Origin: an uncultured Opitutales bacterium
GTDB taxonomy: Bacteria > Verrucomicrobiota > Verrucomicrobiia > Opitutales > Intestinicryptomonadaceae
DNA length: 64,000 nt
Assembly (NCBI GenBank): GCA_944389175.1
Contig: CALXLK010000001.1
Location: 186,001 to 250,000 of the forward strand
Direction: 5' to 3'
In this document: positions 43,116-50,672 of the stretch, in pieces
Numbering within the stretch: position 1 is the stretch's first letter
How the letters are laid out: the number at the start of each line of letters is the position of its first letter
Program-made: the position numbers and the translations under genes
Notes under the pieces: generated by a model
The model's input: only the letters and a program-made list of their open reading frames with translations
What the model was told of the DNA's origin: nothing
Databases searched by the model: none

Positions 43116-44354
43116 ATGAGCATGAAAATTAGATGTGCGTTATTTTTGTTCATAGCTTTGTCGGCTCTTGCCCGAGCCAATAGCGATATTCAAATATCCG
43201 CCGATTACCCGGGGGGAAACATAATCGTTGAAAGTATTGATCAAGCATCGTCTACAGTGAACTTGAGGCAGGATCTGCGCGATACCAAGCCGTGGTGGTT
43301 CTATTGGAATTTCAAGGCAAAAAATATAGGCGGCAAAAAGGTTACCTTTAAATTTCCAAACAAGCCCAAAGACGAAAATATTATGGAAGTATTCGGCCCC
43401 GCGGTGAGCACCGACGGCGGTAAAACATGGAGATGGCTAAATCCGCCGGATCCGAGAAAAAAGAATGAATTCGTCTACGAGGCGCCAGATGGCGTAAACG
43501 AAGCCCAGTTTTCATTTTGCATACCCTATACCATGGAAAACTTCAATGCCTTTGCCAAGGAAATGCGCAACGATGCTTTTGAAATAAAACCCCTATGCAA
43601 GACAAAACGCGGACGGGAAAACATATGCGTTGTAATAAACGAGAATCCCACAAAGAGAAAGGCGAGGGTTTTTCTGACATCGCGCCACCATGCCTGTGAA
43701 GCCACGGGATCGTATGTGCTAGAAGGGGTTATGCGCGAGATCCTTTCCGATTCGCCGACAGGAAAGGCTCTTCGCCAAAAGGCCGAGTTCTTTATAATTC
43801 CAATTGTAGATTTGGACGGCGTGGAAGACGGCGACCAGGGGAAATTGCGCGTACCGCACGACCACAACAGAGACTACTCCGACACCCCCATATACCCGAC
43901 CGTAGCCGCCGCGCGCGCAAAACTTTTAGAGTGGAATAATACCGGCGGCATAGATTTTTTGATGGACTTTCACGCCCCATACATCGGCGCAAAATCAAAA
44001 GACGGGAAAACCTTTTCCATAAACAGCGTAATATACCCCGTAGGCCAGGCAGTCCCACGCATATTTGAAGCCCAAAAGCGCTTTGCCAAAATTCTTGAAA
44101 AAGTCAACGATTCTCCGCTGCCGTTTTTGGCCTCCGACCTGCTGCCTTATGGCAAACTTTGGAATGTGCGCAAAACGAACACCCATATAACCGGATATAG
44201 CGCTCTCCTAAATGGAACTAAATTTTCGTCGTCTCTTGAAATACCGTATTCAAGCTGCAGGGGCGTTCAAACCTCTCCAGAAAGTTTAAAAGCTTTCGGA
44301 TCGTGCGTGGCTAAGGCAATGTTGGAATATTTAAATACCCAATCCGAACATTGA
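43116..44354 (+). CDS. secreted M14-family zinc carboxypeptidase-like protein
   Basis: This 412-residue protein has a signal peptide (CALFLFIALSALARA). The N-terminal ~160 residues form a beta-rich domain (WWFYWNFKAKNIGGKKVTFK) as in cytosolic-carboxypeptidase-like M14 enzymes. The catalytic domain has SRHHACEATGSYVLEG (HxxE zinc ligands near 191), a DLDGVEDGDQGK loop, DFHAPYIG (third ligand His) and SSLEIPYS, probably the catalytic Glu. The likely role is trimming peptides or peptidoglycan stem peptides outside the cytoplasm. ATG 43122 is an alternative start. Confidence 0.82.
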   Translation: MSMKIRCALFLFIALSALARANSDIQISADYPGGNIIVESIDQASSTVNLRQDLRDTKPWWFYWNFKAKNIGGKKVTFKFPNKPKDENIMEVFGPAVSTDGGKTWRWLNPPDPRKKNEFVYEAPDGVNEAQFSFCIPYTMENFNAFAKEMRNDAFEIKPLCKTKRGRENICVVINENPTKRKARVFLTSRHHACEATGSYVLEGVMREILSDSPTGKALRQKAEFFIIPIVDLDGVEDGDQGKLRVPHDHNRDYSDTPIYPTVAAARAKLLEWNNTGGIDFLMDFHAPYIGAKSKDGKTFSINSVIYPVGQAVPRIFEAQKRFAKILEKVNDSPLPFLASDLLPYGKLWNVRKTNTHITGYSALLNGTKFSSSLEIPYSSCRGVQTSPESLKAFGSCVAKAMLEYLNTQSEH

Positions 44355-45091
44355 GGCCTCTTTGCGCGCGCAGTTAGTTGTGCGCTTTTGCAAATACCGC
44401 TTTTGACGTAACGCGCCCGTTCTGCTTATGCGTTCCTCTCGCGCAAAGAGGAGCGTTGTTTGCCTTTTTGCATTTTTTATCTTTCATATCCAGTCTGGGA
44501 TATTCCCAACCTGTTTTGCATATTCTTCTCGGTTCCATCGGAGGCAATGCATTCTCAGCAAAAAGCCCATTCCCAAATCTTAGAAGGCTATTTCCATACA
44601 ATTTATACTTGCCTATTTTGTTTTTACTGCGCCAAAATCGTATTAGACGGGCTAAACGTTGCAAAAAAAGCGTGGCACATTTCCCATTCAAGAGCGTTCA
44701 TTCCCGCGTTATTGCAGGCATTTAACACGTTCTATATTTATTGTGGAAGTGTATGTTATCTGGCATCGTCTGACAAGACGTGATAAATGCTTATGTTTGT
44801 AAGGTGCGGGGGAGGGAAGAAATACCGAGTAAGCATCTGTGTTCGGATTTCCAGTGCGTGTTGGCTGCATTTTTTGCTCGTGCGAGCCGTCGGAGTGGTC
44901 TGATGGCTCTTGGCCTGCGCTTCCTAAATAAAGCGAGAACGAATGGCAAATAATGGCGGCTTAATACGGTAAATTATCGCCGCCATTAATAAGTGTAAAA
45001 AAAAATAGCAAAAGAAAGTTAAGTAGCGTCCATAAAATCAGGTGGCATTTATTCCTTTTTATATCTTTTACAAAAAAACTTTTACTCAAAG
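44355..45091. other. 737-bp intergenic region
   Basis: No gene I can support. Open frames on both strands between 44374 and 44783 (up to 115 codons) have no domain, ribosome binding site or conserved-looking composition. An imperfect G+C hairpin near 44368-44390 could terminate the M14 gene. The right part is A+T-rich and lies downstream of the minus-strand hydrolase. Confidence 0.5.
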
Positions 45092-46696
45092 TTATTGCAG
45101 GTTTATAGCGATGTCTGAGGGAGCCTCGGCATGTGCTGCCAGTGCGCCGTCGACAAAGACGAAAAATCCTTTGCCGCGGTTGTAGCGGGTGCCGTCGCTA
45201 TCCCAAATTACGCTTATGCTTTTCCCCTGAATTCTTACGTCTTCGACTGCGTAGTATTTCCATCCGTCGGGGGCAAGCGGGCTTATCTTAAGCTGTCGCG
45301 AACACTGGGGCATTATTCCTGCAATATCCCTTAGGATAAGTTCTGCAAAAAACGAATGGTTGTAGTCTTTCCCACGTTCGACAATCCCGCTCCGCCACGT
45401 TCCATTTTCCCAATTCTTAAGGCGCGTGCGCGCTATCCAATCGCCTGTGAAGGGATTTAGGTTCTCGTCTATCCAATAGACTCTTTTGCCGTCTTCCCCG
45501 GTTAGTTTGTGCGATCTCGCGTATGTCAACAGCGCGTCAAAAAAATCTTTTTTTGTAAGCGTTTTTTGATTTGGATAGGCGCGCAGGAAATTGGCCATCC
45601 CCGAGAGCGTAATTGATGTGGAAAACGGCCACGAGGGCCCGTTCCACTGACATTCGTGTCCGATGTAGTTTATCTGAAAAAGACTGCTGCGGCGCTCGAG
45701 TGTGGTCAGCCCGTATGGCGCCTTGAAGCCGCCTTCGTCGACGACTTGCGCCCATGCCTGCGAGTATTCCTCGGGGGCGAGATTAAAATACCAGGGCGTA
45801 TATCCGTGAAGTTCGCGGTGGGGCGAGAATCCCGGGGCGTCGCCGTTTCTGGGGCGCACCATGTAAAAGTTTTTTTCAGCGTTCCAGAGCTTGTCGTTTA
45901 GGGCCTTTTTTATGCTTTCTGCCTTGCCGCTGTAGAATTTTGATTGGTCGTCAAGGCCCAGAATTTTTGCGATATGCGCAAGCGCGTAAGAATTTCCGGC
46001 CATGTAGCTATTTATAGTGGCCCGGTATCCAGCCCACTGCATGTTAAGCTGTCCCGACGCCGATATCTCCATGCCGTCCTGGCCGTCTGTTTGCCAATAT
46101 AGGCCGATGTTGGCGTCGTAGCGCATGTTATCCCACGTGTCTTGCATGCGCTTTAACATGGGATACCATTTTTTTAACGTCTTAATATCTCCCCGCACGG
46201 CGTATATGTCGAGCGCGGCGGCGGCAAACCAAGTCGAATATTTAAAGGCGTTTTCGGCGTCGAAACACCAGTGGCTGAGGTAGTCGTCGGCGTAGATGGA
46301 ATCCTTTAGCCAGCGGGCTTCGCGCAGTTGCAGGGCGGCCGGGCACGATATCGCATTGTACTTGCCGCCCCAGCTTACTTTGGGCATGAATTCGGTTATT
46401 ATCCAGCCTTTCCCGGGAATCAGTTTTAGGTGTTTCCTGAATGTCCACCAACGAAAATAATAAACGCTTTTAAGGTCGTCGTCGGGACAGTCGAATAGGG
46501 GGACATTTTTTAATATAAACGATTCTGCCTTGTCGTTGGGAAAATTCTCTTTATACAGTTCGGTGTCGTCGGCGTTAAAGCGCGCAATCATCGCCTTTGC
46601 GTAGTCTTTGCCGATTGAATCGGGAATATATTGCGCGCAGGCATAAGCGGCAGTCAACGCCGATGCTGTCAAAATTGTTATAAGATCCCTATACAT
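45092..46696 (-). CDS. secreted MGH1-like/GH63-type (alpha/alpha)6-barrel glycoside hydrolase
   Basis: This 534-residue protein has a signal peptide (LITILTASALTAAYACA). The sequence reads as an alpha/alpha toroid: YYFRWWTFRKHLKL, KYSTWFAAAALDIYAVRGD, WQTDGQDGMEISASG (a likely catalytic Asp region), GHECQWNGPSWPFSTS, WIARTRLKNWENGTWRSGI and KDYNHSFFAELI. The QWNGPSWPFSTS motif is shared by MGH1-like and GH63-related enzymes acting on alpha-glucosides or mannosylglycerate. The substrate is not predictable here. It is a single gene with long gaps on both sides. Confidence 0.8.
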   Translation of the reverse strand: MYRDLITILTASALTAAYACAQYIPDSIGKDYAKAMIARFNADDTELYKENFPNDKAESFILKNVPLFDCPDDDLKSVYYFRWWTFRKHLKLIPGKGWIITEFMPKVSWGGKYNAISCPAALQLREARWLKDSIYADDYLSHWCFDAENAFKYSTWFAAAALDIYAVRGDIKTLKKWYPMLKRMQDTWDNMRYDANIGLYWQTDGQDGMEISASGQLNMQWAGYRATINSYMAGNSYALAHIAKILGLDDQSKFYSGKAESIKKALNDKLWNAEKNFYMVRPRNGDAPGFSPHRELHGYTPWYFNLAPEEYSQAWAQVVDEGGFKAPYGLTTLERRSSLFQINYIGHECQWNGPSWPFSTSITLSGMANFLRAYPNQKTLTKKDFFDALLTYARSHKLTGEDGKRVYWIDENLNPFTGDWIARTRLKNWENGTWRSGIVERGKDYNHSFFAELILRDIAGIMPQCSRQLKISPLAPDGWKYYAVEDVRIQGKSISVIWDSDGTRYNRGKGFFVFVDGALAAHAEAPSDIAINLQ

Positions 46697-47102
46697 AAAT
46701 TGCCATCATATATTTTTTTTAGCCCTCTGTGCGCTTTGTTCCTTATGAGGCCGCGCAACTGGGCAACAGGCTGGCAAGTTTTGATACTCTTGCAATTCTT
46801 TTTTATTCGGGCAATTTTGCGTTTTCACCCGACGTTTTTTCTCTATCTCTTTTCCCCAAAAAAAACAACAACCGAGTAACGGTTTTTTCTTATAGAGACA
46901 AATTCGCGCCGATTATTGCGCCATTACCGGCTTTCGTTATGCGGTGTGTTTTCCCCTTTAAGCTCGAGCGCGCGGCCGACGGCGGATGTTATGTTCGAAT
47001 ATCACTGGCACCGGCAAAACTTAGCGGGAATTGGGCGGTGGCAAGCCCAGCCAAAAAAATTAAAAATTCCCCCGGTAATCCGCAGTTTCATTCGCCTCAC
47101 GA
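46697..47102. other. 406-bp intergenic region
   Basis: Contains the promoter side of the minus-strand hydrolase and a small hairpin ACCG-AGTAA-CGGT followed by T residues near 46870-46887. A plus-strand open frame (46729-47106) crosses both neighbours' flanks and shows no protein features. Nothing else is seen. Confidence 0.5.
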
Positions 47103-47990
47103 TTAGAACGACATAGATGCGTTTATGCATACAAAGGGCGCCGCGTCGGCGTCGATGTCGGAAAGCGAGGTTCTTCTAAACTCTATTTCCCTTCCGAACA
47201 TTCCGCCCACTTGAACGCCTATATGGCAGCATTTGAAAGGGCTGTATGTTGCTCCGACTGAAAATTGGTACCACGAATCGGCGCAAGAAGAGCCGTTGTC
47301 GAGGCGGCTGTAGTTGTTCTTATACTCAAAAGTGGCGTCGATGACCAGGCGTTCGTCTCCCCGAACATCCCATAGAAGCGCGGCTCCGGAAAAGGTCTTG
47401 AGAGTCAATTTTTCGTTTATGCGCCACTGAATGAAGGCGATTGGAAATCCGATCCAGTCTCTATCCATGCGCGAATAGGCCATAGCGCCGGCCCCGATGC
47501 TAAGCGAGCGCGAGAAATTATAAATTGCACCGGCGCCTATAAACCCCTGCATGCCGTTTCCCCAGTCGCAGTAGCTTTGCGCGCTAAAGTTAAGAGCTCC
47601 GGTGGCAAAGGCCGACCAGCGCCTGTCTATCTGATATGCGTAGAAAGCCGACGCGGTGAGGCGGTTCGTCTGGTTGTACAAGTCAATAGCAGTGGAATCA
47701 AAATCCATGTCGGTGTGGGAGTACTGCAAGTAGGCGGTAAGGGCATGCTTTTGGGTGGGGCTTATGCTTTGAAGCTTCACGGTGGCCGTCGCCTGCTGGG
47801 TGGCAAGCTCCCCGCCGGATCCGCCTGAAATATCGCTCGGGGGAGCGTACATGTAGGAGGTTTCCACATCGACGCTGTTTGTCCAATCGAGGAGTATTTC
47901 TCCAAATAGCGATCCGCTTCCAATCGATTGGGCTTGCAATTCAGCAGCCTTAAACGCCAATGCTAAAAACAACACTACAAATTTTTTCAT
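47103..47990 (-). CDS. outer-membrane beta-barrel protein
   Basis: This 295-residue protein has a signal peptide (KFVVLFLALAFKAAELQAQ) and alternating hydrophobic/polar strands rich in Tyr, Phe and Ser (LTAYLQYSHTDMDF, LTASAFYAYQIDRRWSAFAT, SIGAGAMAYSRMDRDWIGF). The final residue is Phe (CINASMSF), the usual signal for BAM-dependent barrel insertion. About 10-12 strands can be guessed. I recognise no specific family. It is coupled by ATGA overlap to ybaK upstream, though their functions look unrelated. Confidence 0.75.
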   Translation of the reverse strand: MKKFVVLFLALAFKAAELQAQSIGSGSLFGEILLDWTNSVDVETSYMYAPPSDISGGSGGELATQQATATVKLQSISPTQKHALTAYLQYSHTDMDFDSTAIDLYNQTNRLTASAFYAYQIDRRWSAFATGALNFSAQSYCDWGNGMQGFIGAGAIYNFSRSLSIGAGAMAYSRMDRDWIGFPIAFIQWRINEKLTLKTFSGAALLWDVRGDERLVIDATFEYKNNYSRLDNGSSCADSWYQFSVGATYSPFKCCHIGVQVGGMFGREIEFRRTSLSDIDADAAPFVCINASMSF

Positions 47991-48484
47991 ATGCTTTGTT
48001 CCGTATCCTTATCGTCGACAGTCAGCTCGGCAGTCTCATACTTTACGGCCTTCGCTAGGTCCCCGGGCGACATTTCCAACTGCAGGCCTATTCGACCTCC
48101 GCTAAAGATAATTGTCTGGCAATTTAGCGCGCTTGAATCGAGCCTCGTGGTAAAAAACTTTTTCATGCCTATGGGCGAACAACCGCCGTGCACGTATCCG
48201 GTAAGTTCAAGCAGAAACTTTTGCTTGAGCATTTCAACTGATTTCTCACAGACTGCCTTGGCGGCTTTTTTGAGGTCGAGCTCCTTCGCGACGGGAATCA
48301 CAAAAACGTAGTGCTTGCCGCTCTTCCCCGTGGCAACGAGCGTCTTGAATACCTTGTTTACATCCTGCCCAAGCATGGCTGCAACCTCGACGCCGCTTGC
48401 CGCGCGCGAAGAATCGTACGTGTGTGTCTTGTGGTCCAGTTTAAGCCTCTCTATAATTCTGACGGCATTTGTCTTCTCGTGCAT
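47987..48484 (-). CDS. ybaK: Cys-tRNA(Pro)/Cys-tRNA(Cys) deacylase YbaK
   Basis: This 165-residue trans-editing enzyme hydrolyses Cys mischarged on tRNA-Pro. Family motifs are present: HTYDSSRAASGVEVAAMLGQ, VFKTLVATGKSGKHYVFVIP, the INS-fold catalytic Lys region, and GYVHGGCSPIGMKKFF. The length and start (MHEKTNAVRIIERL) match E. coli YbaK. The stop overlaps the start of the outer-membrane protein gene. Confidence 0.92.
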   Translation of the reverse strand: MHEKTNAVRIIERLKLDHKTHTYDSSRAASGVEVAAMLGQDVNKVFKTLVATGKSGKHYVFVIPVAKELDLKKAAKAVCEKSVEMLKQKFLLELTGYVHGGCSPIGMKKFFTTRLDSSALNCQTIIFSGGRIGLQLEMSPGDLAKAVKYETAELTVDDKDTEQSI

Positions 48485-48679
48485 AAGTCATGCGATTGTA
48501 TATTGTCGGTATAAATGTCAAGTTTTCAAATAGTCTCGGCCATGGCGCCGCGATAAAAAAGGAAAATACAAGCGGATAGTTTTCTTTATGCGTAGTGATA
48601 TTTGTGTGGGGGGGGGCGATTTGGCAAGTTAGATAAGCCTAACTTTTTTTCTTGACATATTCTCTCCTCCATTGCAAAA

Positions 48680-48867
48680 CAATCCCCGTAAAAAGTTCCG
48701 AAATCTTTGTTGCCGGTTTTTTTCCTATGATTGTTTCCCGGCGGCGGAGGTTTCCCGGAGTTCGAGGCGCGTGTGTCTTTGTTTGCGGCCTCGGCTCCGG
48801 GGCTTTTTATGTTCTCTGATATACGCAAAGGGTTGTTGGCGGCGGCGTTAAAGCCGCCGCCTTTTTT
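48680..48867 (+). ncRNA. candidate structured small RNA with terminator (unidentified)
   Basis: No plus-strand protein gene explains the strong plus-strand terminator at 48838-48867. Upstream is a possible -35 TTGACA at 48652-48657. Between them the sequence can close on itself: AACAATCCCCGTA near 48680 pairs with TACG...GGGTTGTT near 48821-48837. A long internal hairpin, CCCGGAG..CGAGGC with GCCTCG..CTCCGGG, lies at about 48755-48805. Closing stem, internal loop and length near 185 nt would fit a 6S-type RNA, but I see no decisive 6S signature. No -10 box is obvious. Confidence 0.4.
48838..48867 (+). terminator. very strong rho-independent terminator upstream of recN
   Basis: The perfect 9-bp stem GGCGGCGGC / GCCGCCGCC with a 6-nt loop is followed by TTTTTT. 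It works only on the plus strand and lies over 130 bp before recN with no plus-strand gene before it. Confidence 0.85.
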
Positions 48868-49001
48868 ATTGCGGACGGTTACGGATACTTTCTTGCCCGC
48901 GTTCAATTGCGTATAATCAATATCTGTTTTTGTTTTTTGGGAAAAACCTCTTGCAAGCGCCGAATCGAATTGTTGTAATAGGCGAAAATAGCAGTGTTGA
49001 A

Positions 49002-50663
49002 ATGTTGGAGTTTGTCAAAATTGCAAATCTGGCCCTCATGGATAGGGAGACCGTCGAATTCTCAGACGGGTTCACCGCCGTCACGGGCGAAACGGGCGCG
49101 GGCAAGAGCGTTCTTCTGGGCGCGCTTGCAATTTTGGCTGGCAACAGGGTAGGCAAGGAAGTAATAGGCAAATACGGCGACTCGTGCACGGTCGAGGGGC
49201 AGATTTCATTCCCGAGGGCGGATATCATAGAGGCGTTTCTGGAGGAAAACGCGCTGCCTCCCTGCGAGGATGGCGCAGTTGTAATATCGCGTTCAATCCA
49301 CCGGCAAAAGACCGCGCGCATACTAATAAACGGAGCCTTAACGACGCTCTCGGTGCTTGCTAAAATGGGCCGCCTGTGGGTCGATTTCCACGGAGCAAAC
49401 GAGCCCCAAAAGCTTTTTTCCGAAAAGAACCAGCTGTCGATGCTCGACGCCTACGCCCACAATTTCAACGAGCGCCAAAAGTACTTGGACGTCTACGACA
49501 AATACCGCCAGAGGCTTAAAAATATCGAGTTGCTGCGCAATTCAAAAAAGCTCTCAGCCGACGAAATTGAATTTCTGAAAAAACGCATATCCGAAATACA
49601 GCGGCTTAATCCGACGCAGGAATCAATCGCCGAACTCGAGGAAAAATCGAAAATTGCGGAGATGTCCAGCCAGATTGTTGAGGGGGCCTGGCAAATATCG
49701 TCGCTGCTGCTTTCCGACGAAGGCGCATCCAGCATGGTCGCGCAGGCCTTGCGCGCAGCCGACGCGCTTTCGGGCGCATCGCCCCAGGCCAAAGGGCTTG
49801 CCGAGCGCATCAGGGCAACTAGCATTGAGATGGCCGACATAGCCCAAGAGTACGAGGCGCTTGCGCGCAGCTGCAACATGACGCCCGCACAGATAGAGCA
49901 GGTCAGATCGGACATGTCGGCGTGGCTTTCGCTTGAGCGCAAGTACGGGGCGGGAGTTGAAAAAGTCCTGGAGGCTAAGCGGGAGATGGAGACTAAGGTG
50001 GCCTCTCAGTCAGACGTAAAGGCGGCCATAGACAAGTTTTCTTTCGAAGCCCAGAAGCTTTTAAAAGAACTCGCTCCTCTCTCGGAGGCCGTCCTTCAAA
50101 GCAGGAAAAACGCCGCGCAGAAACTTTCGCAAAGCGTGATAGAATCGCTGCTTAAGCTCGGCTTCAAAAAGCCCCGCTTTGAGATTCTCCTGGAGAGAGA
50201 CGACGAGCCGACCGCCGACTGCCAGAGCAGCTGTTCCTTCCGCTTCTCGGCAAACGCCGGGCACGATGTTGCCGAACTTGCAAAGATAGCCTCGAGCGGG
50301 GAATTGGCGCGCGTTATGCTCGCGCTAAAAACGGCTCTCGCAAAACAGGACGACACACAGGTTCTCGTCTTCGACGAGGTCGATTCCAACGTCGGCGGGG
50401 AAGTGGGCTCGGAAGTCGGAGCGCAACTGCTGGCCTTGTCAAAAAATAGGCAGGTCTTTTGCGTGACCCATCTGCCGCAAGTCGCCGCGCGCGCCGATCA
50501 TCATTTTGTAGTTACCAAGACGCAGACCGACACGTCGACGTCGGTGAAAATAACCTCCATAGATTCGTCGCATACTGCGCGAGTTTCCGAGCTTGCGCGA
50601 ATGCTGGGGGATAGAAACAGCAAAACGGCCCTTATGATGGCCGAAAAACTTCTTCAAGGATAA
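49002..50663 (+). CDS. recN: DNA repair protein RecN
   Basis: This 553-residue SMC-like ATPase acts early in double-strand-break repair. N-terminal MLEFVKIANLALMDRETVEF and Walker A TGETGAGKSVLLGAL (about 27-41) match the family. Next comes VDFHGANEPQKL (a variant of the RecN VDIHGQHEHQ motif), and a long coiled coil with a central hinge follows. C-terminal signature FRFSANAGHDVAELAKIASSG(E) and Walker B VLVFDEVDSNVGGEVG are followed by CVTHLPQVAA. ATG 49002 fits family starts; the open frame extends 24 codons upstream without homology. Confidence 0.93.
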   Translation: MLEFVKIANLALMDRETVEFSDGFTAVTGETGAGKSVLLGALAILAGNRVGKEVIGKYGDSCTVEGQISFPRADIIEAFLEENALPPCEDGAVVISRSIHRQKTARILINGALTTLSVLAKMGRLWVDFHGANEPQKLFSEKNQLSMLDAYAHNFNERQKYLDVYDKYRQRLKNIELLRNSKKLSADEIEFLKKRISEIQRLNPTQESIAELEEKSKIAEMSSQIVEGAWQISSLLLSDEGASSMVAQALRAADALSGASPQAKGLAERIRATSIEMADIAQEYEALARSCNMTPAQIEQVRSDMSAWLSLERKYGAGVEKVLEAKREMETKVASQSDVKAAIDKFSFEAQKLLKELAPLSEAVLQSRKNAAQKLSQSVIESLLKLGFKKPRFEILLERDDEPTADCQSSCSFRFSANAGHDVAELAKIASSGELARVMLALKTALAKQDDTQVLVFDEVDSNVGGEVGSEVGAQLLALSKNRQVFCVTHLPQVAARADHHFVVTKTQTDTSTSVKITSIDSSHTARVSELARMLGDRNSKTALMMAEKLLQG

Positions 50664-50672
50664 TTTTAAGCT

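Noticed and set aside
44374-44783. Overlapping 100-115-codon frames on both strands in the gap after the M14 gene
   Set aside because: They overlap each other, have no domain-like pattern and no ribosome binding site.
48680-48867. tmRNA, SRP RNA or RNase P RNA as identity of the structured region
   Set aside because: No tag-peptide or tRNA-like ends, no SRP GNRA/asymmetric-loop signature, and too short for RNase P; left as unidentified.
48586-48906. 106-codon minus-strand frame upstream of recN
   Set aside because: It reads through the G+C terminator hairpin and is low-complexity (Pro/Lys/Asn); the structured-RNA reading explains the region better.
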